A DNA stretch of 64,000 nucleotides from Mesostigma viride (GCA_009746045.1 RPFO01000156.1:5480445-5544444); one strand, 5' to 3'. Shown: positions 21,970 through 40,999, counted from the stretch's first letter. Translations and numbers: made by a program. The notes: a model not told the origin generated them from the letters alone.

Positions 21970-22641
21970 TAATTAATTAATTAATTAATTAATTAATTAA
22001 ACTCGTGCTCCCGTTGGGGAGTCACGGAGCACCGAAGTGCTTTTAATCCCTGTGTGTGCACTACAGGAGAAAGGGCAGAGACCCCCAGTCTCCTTCATGC
22101 CAAAGGCATGCCACAGCTGCAATCGGGCGCGGCTAGCTAAAAGGACAGGCTAACGATCCGGCAAACTGTGGGTGCAATAAGACCCATGTGAGCATGTCAT
22201 AGCAAGGAGCGTGGGCAAGTAATCTGAACATAGCCAGGGCGTAGCATGGCTGTACTAGAACTAGGCTAAGGCTATGGCTGGTTGTGTACCGTGCGTTGGC
22301 GGCACGTGACTAGGTTTGTTGGCACAGCTAGGCAAACATTCTAGGCATGGCTGCCTTAGCGACAGTGACTCCAATGGTTACAAGCTAGGGCTATTGCTAT
22401 TCTAGCCCGCTGGGGGCGTCCACATCTTGTGGTTGATCATCAGGTCCCCGCCCCTCCGGTACACCTTGGGCTTCTGGGGGTCCTGCTTATGGCGGAGGTA
22501 TTCCGGCCACAGGTCGCGTCGCTGCTGTTGCTGAGCGGGGGTTAGGTCGTCATCCAGCGTCCAGGTGAGGTCGTGCAACCGCTTGCGACGAGAGAGGAAC
22601 CGCTGCTTATCCTCAGGGGAGAGGAAGGTGAGCAGGACCTT
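21970..22641 (-). mobile_element. 5'-truncated ORF1-type LINE, copy D2, inside copy C
   Basis: A 672-base minus-strand insertion with a perfect 11-base target-site duplication TTCTACGAGAT (21959-21969 and 22642-22652). It contains the ORF1 end (stop at 22402), a 3' region nearly identical to 6242-6972, the hairpin CTCCC-CAAC-GGGAG (22021-22008) and a long (AATT)n tail (about 32 bases). Removing it rejoins the ORF2 remnants of copy C. Confidence 0.92.
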
Positions 22642-22997
22642 TTCTACGAGATGGCCTCCCCCCACCGATGTATTGGAAGACCGCTGTCCGGGTCATGCTC
22701 TATACAAGGGCAAAGGATCCGCCGCAGAAACCGGCAACTACCGCGGCGTAATAATGCCTCCAAAGCTGCATGCTGAAAGTCTTCACGCGTCTCCTGGTGA
22801 ACCCCATGCGTGCCAGCCTTGATTCCCACCTAGGCGAGTCCCAGATGGGCTTCCTTGTCGGTCGCAATCGTGTTATGGCCCGATGACTGGCGCGCCGCCT
22901 GATCGAGGAAGTGGGCCGCCTGGCCCCCGGCCTCTTACCATCGCTATACATACTGATCTTTGTGGATTACACCAAGGCATTAACGGGTCAAGATACC

Positions 22998-24585
22998 AAG
23001 GAGACAACCAGCGCAGGCCAGAAATCGGGAGAATCCGGACCATGGTAGCTCGAGCCTGCCGTTATCTTGTCCGCGTGTTCGAGTCGTTCAGGATGATGAA
23101 GATGAATGGTGATGGAAATGTGTATCCTTGTGCATTGAAATTATGGCTGGCTTACGTGTAGAGCGACTAGATGACCTAGACGGTGGGGCTGGAAACAGCA
23201 TGCTTGATCAGGGCGTGTGTTTCGAGCCTAACTGGCCGGGAGTGTCTAGTGGTGAGCACCATTGCTGCGATCGCTCTCCCACCATTTACGAGGAAATACC
23301 CGCAAGTGGAAAACCACTGAAAAGGTAGCTAGTCAGTCATCACGTTAGCCATGCCATGATTCCAAACGTCCAAGAACTGCACACGGTGCAAAGGCAAAAA
23401 GCCGGAGGACAGCACTTTCAAATGTGCGGCGGGAACCAAAAGCCCGCGTATGCCAGAAAACATCGTGTTGCTGCAGCAACGCGACGATGTGGACAACGAA
23501 TCCAGTGCCAAGCTCGGAACGGCCGCAAAGGAGATCTGGCATCACAGGGTTCAGATGTGCGGAGATACTATGCGATCCAGCCTGTCCACGACCTGTTTGT
23601 AGAGCTTGTGCCAAGGGGCAGCACCGAACAGATGTGGGTGACGTTGCAAAAAACATCGGACTTGACGGAGCACTGATTCTGTCTCGGTCATAGTCTTTGA
23701 CCAATAAACGCTGCAAGAGTTCAACAAGAGTCGTGATGAAATCAACACGATAAGAACAAAGACGGGAAAAACGATGTAACTGAGAAAGAACAACACCATA
23801 TTTTGCTGTGTGGGAAAGGAGTTAACGCCAAGCGCATTGGCGTGATCCTGATTCGGCATTTCTCTGCGATTCCAGCGGCACCGGAACGAGTTCATTCCGA
23901 CAAGTATCAAGAAAGTTATGGCGTTCCGACTTCCCGGTCGCGCGCGAGCGCGAGCCGGCTGTTCTTCTAAGTCGGACGTGAATATTTGCCGACGACATAT
24001 GGGGTCGACAGTAATTCCTGGGCTGACAGGAATTAGGTGCTGAACCTACGACGGTATTGGGTTAATACGTCGTACGCAGGAAATAGGAACCTTAACCTGT
24101 GGTCTGTTGGTACCGCAGGCTTAGTCCTGGACTTCTAGGTGCAGATGCAATAGTCACTGTGGACTGCGCTCTGTAGTCACTGTGCCTGTATGGCAGACCT
24201 ACTGTATAGGAACTGGGCGCTGTACAGGTAGTGAATACTGTACCGGGGGTGTTATTACTGAGCAGGCCTCCTAGGCTGCTCAGGACTAGCAAGCACAGTG
24301 CGCAAGTATATAAAGAATAGGCCAGTGCCAATTGGGCATCTCTTGCAAGCCCGCCTCACGTGTGTTGCCTTGACTTGGCAAGCGCGTGTACAATTAGCCT
24401 CAAGTGTGTGAGCGCTGTAACATTATCCAATTTTAACAAAGCTCCGTTTCCAACCATATTCACACCTTGCTGCATTGCAACCATATCCTTCACATTGCGT
24501 TTGCGAAGAACGTTAACTAAAGGAGACTGTGAATATCGGGGTAACGAATAAAAGGAAGTTGCTGGTATTTAGGATCCTTACGGTT
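22998..24585 (+). repeat. Dispersed repeat R1, copy 1 (interrupted)
   Basis: Starts ACCAAGGAGACAACCAGCG and ends ...TTTAGGATCCTTACGGTTAT. It shares almost its whole length with 26817-27745, apart from a 698-base insertion. It interrupts copy C between reverse transcriptase motif A (FVDYTKA) and the WDALCPYLRVVLHLF segment. I cannot assign its class: there is no transposase, and short frames on both strands show no family motif. Confidence 0.7.
23822..24519. mobile_element. 698-bp insertion in R1 with AAAGGAG duplication
   Basis: Absent from the other R1 copy, where GGGAAAGGAGACTGTG is continuous. Here AAAGGAG occurs on both sides (23815-23821, 24520-24526). The insert starts TTAACG and ends CGTTAACT. 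It contains TATATAAAG (about 24307). Candidates are a solo LTR or a small DNA element; canonical TG..CA ends were not found. Confidence 0.6.
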
Positions 24586-25352
24586 ATATGGGACGCCCTA
24601 TGCCCCTATCTAAGGGTGGTCCTCCACCTGTTCCGTGTCCCATGCACCGTACATGGTCCGGAGATCACCCGCCAGTTCCGTAATGAATGGTCCCAAGCCG
24701 GCCCAGGTCCGTACCGCTGACGGCGTCACTGCAGCGTTCCCCCTGCACACCGGGGTGTGGCAGGGCTGTGTGAGCACTAGGCCCCATATCTATTCATCAG
24801 AGTGGTCCACGGACGTACTATATCTTGCGGCGTGCACAAGCCCGCTTTGGCCCGGCCGTGCGGAGGGGCGCCCGCCGGGGATCAACTGAGATCACGGAGT
24901 ACGCCAGCTACGGCGGGGTCAGTGACCCACCCTACCGACTGAACGAATCATCTGATCTACGCTGATGACACGACGCTCGTGGAGACCCCGGAGTCCGCCC
25001 ACTGAGTCAAAGTGGTTGCACAACTAGACAGCTTGTCACTGGAAGCGCAGGTGGTGGGGCTTATCACTTATGATCAGCAAGAAAACGGAGGTCATGGCCA
25101 TCGGCTTCATGCTGGGACCCGACCCCACCCACCCTCCTCCGGCTGCTGGACGGTGCAGCCCCGTCCCGGCCCCGGCGACTCGCTTCAAGCTCCTTGGCAG
25201 CTGGCTCCCCTCCGCGGCCGACGACATCAACCCCCGCATTGGCCAGGCCTGGGCGGCCCTTTGCCGCCTCGACAGGTTCTGGACCTAGCTATCGCTACCT
25301 GAGTGAGCGGCGCAAGCGCATTCTGCATGTCAAAGGCCCTTGTCCTCAGCCT

Positions 25353-26135
25353 AGGAGGGGGGACATCCAGCCAAAACAGCACACTCACTCGTGTGTCCGG
25401 CGCGGCACCTCCAAACGTGGAGCGGACTCCAAAAATGTGTCCGGCGGCAGAATTTTTGCGACGGAGTGTACTCCAGTCGAAAATTTTAGGGCGGCGCGAA
25501 GAAAAATTTTGTGGAGCTAACTCCTTTTGGCGGTCCGGCGCCTGGTTTTAGGAAAGAAGTGCGCTAGTGTGCTCTGGTGATCCCGCTACAGTAGCTCGGT
25601 CAGGCGTTTGATTTTAAGTGCAGGAGTCCGCTTTGGCCCTGCTGTACTTACAACTTACGCTGAGAACTTACCAAGTATTGGTTGATTCTAGGAAGACGTA
25701 TCAACTTTCAGGCAGGCGTCAGGTTGTTGTTGTTGATTCTGACACCGGACCTGTCGTCATGCAGGCAATAGGCATCGAATTTCCGCCGGCTTGACGTCAT
25801 TCTTGAGTTGCAGACCACCGTTGCACCAACAACCAGCCTGAAGCCGGAGCAGTGCAGTACAAAATGTTCAATCATCATTAAAATTCTTCTACTTGGAGAA
25901 TATGCTAATACTATCGCTTACTATGAGCTTCTACTAAAAGATTCTACAAAGAGTGCCACGTGTCCGGTACAAGCCACGTATAGCACGTAGCACACTCCAA
26001 AGTCGGTCCGGCGCAGCTTTTTGACAGACTGAGTGCACTCCAGCACTTTTCACTTTGGCTGGCGCCGGGCGGCGCGGTAGGCCAAACTCTGGAGTACGCT
26101 CATGTACGATTTTGGGGGGGGATGTCCCCCCTCCT
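25353..26135. mobile_element. Non-autonomous hAT-like transposon, 783 bp
   Basis: Perfect 16-base terminal inverted repeats AGGAGGGGGGACATCC / GGATGTCCCCCCTCCT and a perfect 8-base target-site duplication CTCAGCCT (25345-25352, 26136-26143). It interrupts LINE ORF2; removing it with one duplication restores a continuous frame across ...LVLSLLLYGCEAWT. No transposase is encoded. The 8-base duplication points to the hAT (or P) type. A second family member lies at 38760-39363. Confidence 0.92.
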
Positions 26136-26816
26136 CTCAGCCTCCTCCTTTACGGCTGCGAGGCGTGGACCCTGGATGGTCAGGCGCTGAGCAAGCAGCT
26201 TGACGGCACAGTCACTCGAATGCTCCGTCACATCCTCAGCGTCCGCTACCAAGAGCACCTCACCTTGGCCAAGCTCTACTGCGAGCTCCCTCTTGTCACC
26301 CATACCGTCCGACACCGCCGCCTCCTCTTTGCCGGCCATCTTACCCGAACAGACCAGGTGAATACGGATGTGGGCCCTGCGGGCGGGCTTAGGACTGGCC
26401 AACCATATGCAGGTAGACACTGTCCTCCTCCTATGGCAGGGTCCCCTGGTCCCGACCGTCCCGTCGATCGCAACCGGCCCGCCACTGGCAAACTGATTGC
26501 GCGCGCCCCGCACTGACGCGGCGCGACCTGGACCTTTGTGACACAATTGCTTGAGCTAGGATGCTTCTGGGATTATCTGTACTCCGTGCCCGCATGATCT
26601 AGACAAAGAGAAATGGGCTGCCGTTGATCTGCGATAAGCACCTTCATGTGGGGCATGCTCCTGTTTTCTCCCTACGGGCCCATTGGTAGAATGCAGGGTA
26701 GACGTCCGCAGGTGGAGGTTATTGCCCAGGGCTGAGGACAGCCGCTACACTACCGCCTCGTAGATGCCATTACAGTAGAGGACAGCTCAGATGAGGATTA
26801 CATCCCCCTCTAGTGA

Positions 26817-27745
26817 CTTTATCAAGGAGATAACCAGCGCAGGCCAGAAATCGGGAGAATCCGGACCATGGTAGCTCGAGCCTGCTGTTATCTTGTCCGC
26901 GTTTTCGAGTCGTTCAGGATGATGAATATGAATGGAGATGCGGAAATGTGGAGCCTTGTGCATTGAAATTATCAACTTGAGGAGACAACCAGCGCATTAT
27001 GGCTGGCTTATGTGTAGAGCGACTAGATGACCTAGACGGCGGGGCCGGAAACAGCTTGCTTGATCAGGCGTGTGTTTCGAGCCTAACTGGCCGGGAGTGT
27101 CTAGTGGTGAGCACCATCGCTGCGATCGTTCTCCCACCATTTACGAGGAAATACCCGCAAATGGAAAACCACTGAATTTGTCTAGCTAGTTAGTCATTAC
27201 GTTAGCCATGCCATGTTTCCAAACGACCGAGAACTGCACATGGTGCAAAGGATAAATCCGGAGGACAGCACTTTCAAATGTGCGGCGGGAACCAAAAGCC
27301 CGCGTATGCCAGAAAACAACGGGTTGCTGCAGCGGCGTGACGGTGTGGACAACAAAACCAGTGCCAAGCTCGGAACGGCCGCAAAGGAGATCTGGCATCA
27401 CAGGGTTCAGATGTGCGGAGATACTACGCGATCCAGCCGGTCCACGACCTGTTTGTAGAGCTTGTGCCAAGGGGCAGCCCAGCACCGAACAGATGTGGGT
27501 GACGCTGCGCAAAAAACACGTACCGAACTTGACGGAGCATTCTGTCTCGGTCATAGTCTTTGACCAACAAACGATGCAAGAGTTCAACAAGAGTCGTGAT
27601 GAAATCGACACGATAGGAACAAAGACGGGGAAAACGATGCAACTGACTAAGAACAACACCATATTTTGCTGTGTGGGAAAGGAGACTGTGAATATCGGGG
27701 TAGCGAATAAAAGGAATTTGCTGATATTTAGGATCCTTGCGCTTA
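26817..27745 (+). repeat. Dispersed repeat R1, copy 2
   Basis: Starts TATCAAGGAGATAACCAGCG and ends ...ATATTTAGGATCCTTGCGCTTAT. It is about 90% similar by eye to copy 1, without the 698-base insert. It carries a 23-base extra piece (26973-26995) between two ATTAT repeats; that piece is itself a copy of the R1 terminal sequence. Open frames (187 codons minus, 183 codons plus) show no recognisable domain. Confidence 0.7.
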
Positions 27746-27756
27746 TCATAGCTACT

Positions 27757-27923
27757 ATATCAAGGAGACAACCAGTGCAGGCCAGAAATCGGGAGAATTC
27801 GGACCATGGGAGCTCGAGTCTAATTAACTAATTAGTTAATGGTAGCTCGAGTGACATGATAGGGACTATATGGTTGGGGCATGATGCAGACGATCTGGCC
27901 TGCGCTGGTTGTCTCCTTGATAT
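27757..27923. mobile_element. 167-bp inverted-repeat element made of R1 ends
   Basis: Left arm ATATCAAGGAGACAACCAG (27757) and right arm its complement CTGGTTGTCTCCTTGATAT ending at 27923, continuing for about 30 bases (GCAGGCCAGA). A foldback or MITE-like structure. No clear target duplication. Confidence 0.6.
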
Positions 27924-28199
27924 TTGTAACTTTCGTATAATTATTTTTTCTATTGAGATTAGCATAGTACCCCGTGGCATGCCCATGCGCATGACAAGTA
28001 AGTCCTTATATAATTGCGCCTGAGGCCTGCATGCAGCCTAGCTCCTTGCCGGCGCAGTGAGCTAGTGGAGATCGAGGGATGGGCTGGCTCCCAGCCCCCT
28101 TGTCTAGGTAGCTTAGCAACTGGTGTATAGCTAGGCAACCAGGGATGTTGCAAAGGAAAGCAAGCACCTCGAGACATGAAGTGAGACAACTATGCCTGC

Positions 28200-28985
28200 C
28201 CAGATGTTGCTGGACGACCTAGTGGTCCCAGCCCAGTTTGAGTACCGCATCCCCTCCTGCCACCTCAGACTAGGGAATTCATACCAGTAGTGTAGATTAG
28301 TCAGGCTTAGCCCAGCATGTGGCCCACGCGCATGTGCGCCCATAATGGCCCCATGGATGTTGCCTACAGAATTTAGCCAAGCCATGCCTATAACGGGACC
28401 CCCATGGATGTTGCGATAAGAATATCGCCATGCTATGCCATGCAGAGAGATGCTCTCTGTAGAGAAGCCATGTACGTCCTAGCTCTTGTATAGCCATGAT
28501 GATCTTCCCCCACATAACATACTCCCCCTTAGCTGGGCATAGTGTGAAGATTATGCCCATATGAGGGTGCAGGTGCCTTGGTGCACCTAGAGCAAGGGTC
28601 GCTTACATTCCCACCCTTGCAGGAAGTAGCCTAGTATTAAAAGCCATATGCCTCTTCTCAGGGATATGTGCTACATTGACTCCCAACGGAGTGATGTTCC
28701 TAATTAATTCCCCTCTCTCTCCCTTCTCTGGACTGCCATGCAGGACAAGAAGCGGTGGCAGAAGATTGTCAAGGCTCACACGCCAGCCCCTGTGGGCAAA
28801 CCGCCTCCCCCCAAGAGGAGGAGCCGTTTTGATGAGTAGCGTAGATAGGCTTTTCTAGACTAGATATAGCTTAGAGTTAGGTTAGTTCGATTACGCGGCT
28901 TCCTCCACACCACCCATCCAACCTGGAATATGTGCTACATGATCTCCCAACGGAGACATGTTATAATTTAATTTAATTTAATTTT
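28200..28985 (+). mobile_element. 5'-truncated LINE, copy F, with (AATTT)n tail
   Basis: Flanked by a 12-base target-site duplication AACTATGCCTGC (28188-28199, 28986-28997). It carries the last part of ORF2 (MLLDDLVVPAQFE...; basic KPPPPKRRSRFDE-type end at 28800-28838), a 3' untranslated region, the hairpin TCTCC-CAAC-GGAGA (28944-28957) and an (AATTT)n tail. It is interrupted by 28257-28709. Confidence 0.9.
28257..28709 (+). mobile_element. 3' piece of ORF1-type LINE inserted in copy F
   Basis: Starts exactly at the end of an ORF1 (CTGCCACCTCAGACTAGGG, as at 1557 in copy B) and runs through that family's 3' untranslated region to the hairpin ACTCC-CAAC-GGAGT (28679-28692) and an AATT tail. 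CCCCTC occurs on both sides (28251-28256, 28710-28715), so the insertion came after copy F. Confidence 0.82.
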
Positions 28986-29560
28986 AACTATGCCTGCTTG
29001 CCTTCGGGCATAAGGGAAGACAGGAATCTCTGCCCTCTACTCGTGCAACAAACAGGGATGGAAAGAACTAGAACGGTGAGCCACGGCTCCATACCGGACT
29101 GTGCAATTAATATGTCGGACAAAATTCAATTACAACTAATTTACCTACCAACAAGATACTGTAACCAACCAATAGTGCCTGTTCATTTCTGGCTCACGCA
29201 TGCAGGGTAGCAAACTGAATAGCAACGTCATCACAATGTGGCATATTGGTAGCTTAGCAACTGGTGTATAGCTAGGCAACCAGGATGTCGCAAAGGAAAG
29301 CAAGCACCTCCAGACATGCTTGCCCTCGGGCATAAGGGAAGATAGGAGTCTCTGCCCCCTACTCATGCAACAAACAGGGACGGAAAGCACTAGAAGTGCG
29401 CCACAGCTCCATAACGGACTGTGCAATCTGTGACAAATTTCAATTACAACTAATTTACCTACCAACAAGATACCGCAACCAATCAATAGTGCCTGTTAAT
29501 TCCTGGCTCACGCATGCAGTGTATCAAACTGAATAGCAAGGTCGTCACAATGTGGCAGGC

Positions 29561-30351
29561 GAGTTTCTACCATCATGTCGTGTGTACTTTGCCAGGGCAT
29601 ACATGTGCACTAGTAAACAAAGTCAGAAAAAACTTTTGCTACGCTGAAGCAACAGCTGACAGGGCCCAGTTAAAATCAGGCTCGATGACACAACCAGGTG
29701 CTCATTCCCAGATCCATGCAGCGAGGTTGGTGCAGGTGTCCCAAATACTCAGCAGAACAGGATTGCTACTGGTGTGCACATTCCAACAGGAGCCTGCACG
29801 AACCATTAGGGACTGCACGAACCATGAGGGACCATTGAAGGAAATACAACTAAACAGCAATGCGGTCGTTCCAGTGGGGTCGGTTCCAAGACATCCAGGC
29901 ATGCGGCCAATGAGTCCCATCATCAATCTTCTCTCATTTATTTGGTACTACTTTTTTCAAGCTGCTCTCATGGCTGCTCGCTCGACAAGCCCAGTCAAAG
30001 CACCGTAGCCGAGGAGGATCCAAGACTGGGCCACGACACATGCCGGGCAAGCCTGCACCCAGGCCACGACACACGCCCTGGCGCATACAGGGCACCTTCC
30101 AAATAACCGTCCCAGAAAACGATGCGTCCCGAGAAACCCCACAAACGTGCCTCTTAGCGCCCTTACCAGCGCTCCTATTGACGCTGCGACCGCTTAAATT
30201 CTTACACAGCCTTGAAACACCCTGCGTCCAGGAATAGTCGCCTCACGTATCATCAGCGGCCTTACTCGCACTGTTAGCAGCCTTACTCGCGGCCTCACTC
30301 GCGCCCTTCTGCTGCAGAGCGAGGCTTCTCTCGCTGCGCCCCAGGCCCCGC
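29561..30351. other. Intergenic / 3' flank of the glycosyltransferase-like gene
   Basis: Short frames only (the longest, 29514-30008 plus, shows no family features and begins inside the repeat). Some of it is probably the 3' untranslated region of the minus-strand gene ending at 30352. Confidence 0.4.
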
Positions 30352-38022
<7,671 letters not shown>

Positions 38023-38751
38023 GTCTACGGCTTCCTTAGCCAACCGGACGTAAAATTCTTATGTCTATTGTCCACAGGTCAACTATGTGCCCCCAGGGTA
38101 ATGCAGCTCACTGCAGTCCTTCTGAAGGAAAAAAGCTGAGCCCTACGCATTCTGGATAAAATAAAAAGCCACTTCTGTATTCGCTGCACGGAGACACTCC
38201 AAGAAACGCAATTCAACTCGAGTTTAAAGAACGAAAATCATAATGTGCGATGAGAATGTACTCGAGAGCAACAAATGCCTTCATGACTTGTCACCCATCG
38301 GCCATGAGCAAGGCCTTGACCGTGTTGTACCCGCCGGCTGATGGAGGCTTCAATCCACTGAGATCCAAGTCGACAACAGTACTGGCATTTCTTCTTCTAC
38401 CGCGCCATACGCCTCCTACCGCGCCAATGCGAACCTAGTGTGGGTGGCGTAGTTCACTTATTGGCACACTTCGCAGAATAGATGGCGGATATCCGGTGAC
38501 CCAGAGTGGTATCGCTCCTCTGAATAGCAGGAGAGGAGACCTCGAACCAGAAAAGGTGCGCTCGTTGAAGCAAGCGGAACCGACCGCAGGCCAAGGGAAC
38601 AACGCATGGCTCACGACAAAAAATCTGCGCGGCAACTGAGCTAGTAGAGATTCGCAGGATCCGGCACTGCCAGCGGACCAGGGAGTCTAGTGCGGACGTG
38701 CGGACGCGTGACGGCGGCAACACAATAACGTGCAGGACTGTGCAGGATGAG
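38023..38751. other. Upstream region of the glycosyltransferase-like gene
   Basis: An in-frame stop (TAA) precedes the ATG. AATAAAAAG-type A/T sequence lies at 38155-38170. I see no further gene. Confidence 0.4.
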
Positions 38752-38759
38752 ATGCGAAA

Positions 38760-39363
38760 AGGAGGGGTGACATGTCCAGCCAAAATTTCACGGGTACTAG
38801 GGTCTGGCCCCAAGGCTGCCGGTGGCTGCATTGGTCCGGCCCCTAAATAAATATAGGGGCTGCGGCTGAAATAGCCTGCCGGCGGGTGGTCATGGCCCCC
38901 ATATGGCGAGCCTACTGCCAAAGGGAATTTGCCACGTGGCAAGTGCTCGTCTGCTGCGTTGTCTTCACACGCTTCCGCGTTGGCTACAATTCGGTTCCGC
39001 GGACACCTTTCAGCGGGGAAAGTCCCCCCGGGCTTCCGGGGCAAATTCAGCAAGCGCTGCGGAACTTCGATACTAAAATTTCGTTTTTTGTTCGTACCGT
39101 ACAGCCAATCATTTTGCGCCCGGATCAAATTGTGATCTGGTCACTGAACACGAAAATTTCAGCGCGTTGGGGGGGGGCATATGGGGGCCGGCTGTCGGCG
39201 CACCGGTGGCGGCGCCCCAGGGGGGCGCTAGCATACTGGGGGCCAGCAAGTTTCATTCCGGCGGTTGGCATTGGACCCTGAGTTCAATATGGGGGCCGGA
39301 CATTTCAACCTGGCGGTGGCGGTATTGGGCCCCCAAATAGCATGGCTGTATGTCACCCCTCCT
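38760..39363. mobile_element. Non-autonomous hAT-like transposon, 604 bp
   Basis: Terminal inverted repeats AGGAGGGGTGACAT / ATGTCACCCCTCCT (14 bases, perfect) and a perfect 8-base target-site duplication ATGCGAAA (38752-38759, 39364-39371). The ends differ by one base from those of 25353-26135, so both belong to one family. No transposase. Confidence 0.93.
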
Positions 39364-39371
39364 ATGCGAAA

Positions 39372-40122
39372 CGGGATACCGGCCAACCTGTGGGTGAGAA
39401 ATAGTACGAACTCTGTAATTTGCGTGCCGTACAGTAGTACTGTAGCTAGATTCTCTGCTGCCCATGTGCGGCGTGGGATACAGTACAACTGACTCTGACT
39501 GACACTAGCACAGCCACAACACAGTGATCACACATGAGCCTTGCCAAATGCCACGAGGCACAACTCGTGACTCGCTCACTGATCACACAAGAGTCAAGAC
39601 GTAAAGCGGTAATATTTAAGAATTCCGTCCGGTAGGTCCGGTAACAAACAATTCTTTTGAGTTTTTTTAGGTCTTTTTTGTAGTCTGCTTGGTCTGCTAG
39701 CACATATGGCAACTCGGGTGCCTTCAGTCCTTCGCTCAGGCGTAGGCGGCAGCAGCCGCGCTGTTGCACGATTTCTACGGCCACCATAGGATTTGCTTGC
39801 CGTCGCCACCGCGAGGTTCCAAATTTTAATACCGATAACAGGCTAACGTGCGGGAATCTGGAGCGGTGTTTCTTCTGTTTGTTTTATGGCGGAAGCTTTT
39901 GTACTCAATGTCATTGGAACCGCCTAGTTTCATTTACATGCACTTGCAAAAAGCAAGTGTTGGTAGCCAGAACTGCTTCACAAGGCCTGCGGTTCCATGT
40001 TGGGTAATGCTTGGTACCGCATCTTATCGTACGCAGTCAAAACGATCGAATTGTAATGTGTAGCATATCGGCTGAAGCCTAGTTAACCTCCAACAAACAG
40101 ACTGCTGGTTTGCGCACCCAGG
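39372..40122. other. BUD23 upstream region
   Basis: No gene recognised. The right part should hold the BUD23 promoter and leader. Confidence 0.4.
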
Positions 40123-40995
40123 ATGGCTTCGCGCCCCGAGCAACAGAACCCACCCGAAATATTCTACAATGAGGTCGAAGCCAGGAAATACACGACGTCT
40201 TCCCGAATTATTGAAATTCAGGACAGGTTGACAAATCGTGCGCTCGAGCTGTTGGCCCTTCCGCAGGATGGGAAGCCCCGCCTGCTCCTCGACTTGGGGT
40301 GTGGGAGCGGGCTGAGTGGAGACTGCCTCACGGAGGCGGGACATCACTGGATTGGGATGGACATCAGCCCGTCCATGCTGGACGTGGCCAAGGAAAGAGA
40401 AGTCGAGGGCGACCTCTTACTAGCCGACATCGGGCAGGGCATCAAGGTACGGCCAGGGATGTTCGACGGCGCCATCAGCATCTCGTGCGTGCAGTGGCTG
40501 TGCAACGCCGACACGAGCCGGGCCGACCCGCGCAAGCGGCTCAAGGCCTTCTTTTCGTCCCTCTATGCCTGTCTGGCCAGGGGCGCCAAGGCTGTCCTCC
40601 AGTTCTACCCGGACGGCGCCAAGCAAGCGGAGATGATTGCTGGCGCCGCAATGAAGGCTGGTTTCTCCGGCGGTGTGCTGGTGGACTACCCGAACAGCAC
40701 GCGTGCCAAGAAGTACTTTTTGGTGCTGATGGTCGGGCCCCCCTCGGCGATGCCCCGGGCCAAAGGTCTGGACGGCGAGAGTGGGTCGGAGGACGAAGCG
40801 GAGGGCAGCGATGGCGAGGGGGGTGTCGCGGTGGCAGGCCGGGAGAGGGGTAACAAACGCCAGAAGACGGGCAGTGGGAACATGTCGGTGCGGCAGAAGG
40901 TGTTCAAGGTCAAGGACCGGCAGCGGAGGAAGGGCAACATGGATGTGCGCGCGGACACCAAGTACACTGGGCGCAAGCGGGGGCCGAGATTTTGA
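40123..40995 (+). CDS. BUD23: 18S rRNA (guanine-N7)-methyltransferase BUD23
   Basis: Intronless, 290 aa, ATG at 40123 (the first in frame matching the family start). It uses S-adenosylmethionine to methylate one guanine of 18S rRNA and supports 40S subunit export; it works in nucleus and nucleolus with the small partner TRMT112. Seen: the family signature PPEIFYN...EARKYT.SSRIIEIQ near the N-terminus, SAM motif I LLDLGCGSGLSGD (about 54-66), WIGMDISPSML, and ISCVQWLCNAD (the conserved ISxVQWLCNAD box). The C-terminal domain ends in RQKVFKVKDRQRRKGN and KYTGRKRGPRF, basic and nuclear-localisation-like. An acidic insert (ESGSEDEAEGSDGEGG) is slightly longer than in animals. Length agrees with the usual 275-290 aa. 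Confidence 0.96.
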   Translation: MASRPEQQNPPEIFYNEVEARKYTTSSRIIEIQDRLTNRALELLALPQDGKPRLLLDLGCGSGLSGDCLTEAGHHWIGMDISPSMLDVAKEREVEGDLLLADIGQGIKVRPGMFDGAISISCVQWLCNADTSRADPRKRLKAFFSSLYACLARGAKAVLQFYPDGAKQAEMIAGAAMKAGFSGGVLVDYPNSTRAKKYFLVLMVGPPSAMPRAKGLDGESGSEDEAEGSDGEGGVAVAGRERGNKRQKTGSGNMSVRQKVFKVKDRQRRKGNMDVRADTKYTGRKRGPRF

Positions 40996-40999
40996 GTGG

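Larger units (their letters stand above)
19345..26800 (+). mobile_element. Long degraded LINE (copy C), interrupted by later insertions
   Basis: The 5' leader (19370-19521) matches copies A and B; ORF1 follows at 19522-20915 and ORF2 remnants from 20940. ORF2 pieces, in order: the GTADHRMVTATL endonuclease end (20945), a degraded middle, the SHLGESQMGFLVGRNRV region and FVDYTKA (motif A, about 22780-22985), GVWQGC (motif B, about 24755), LIYADDTTL (motif C, about 24957), ISKKTEVMAIG (25070), GSWLPSAADDINPRIGQAWA (about 25200) and YGCEAWTLDG (26150) to about 26516. Insertions within it: 21970-22641, about 22998-24585 (itself holding 23822-24519) and 25353-26135. Many frameshifts and stops make it dead. 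Confidence 0.8.
28104..29560. repeat. Tandem duplication of about 330 bp, first copy split by a LINE
   Basis: Unit: GTAGCTTAGCAACTGGTGTA ... GCACCTC(G/C)AGACATG ... GGGCATAAGGGAAGA ... CTGGCTCACGCATGCAG ... CACAATGTGGCA. Copy 1 is 28104-28187 plus 28986-29249; copy 2 is 29250-29560. The LINE at 28200-28985 sits only in copy 1. Unit content is unknown. Confidence 0.8.

Noticed and set aside
22998..27923. R1 as a Helitron (starts TC after A)
   Set aside because: No CTRR end with a hairpin and no Rep/helicase motif seen; left as an unclassified repeat.
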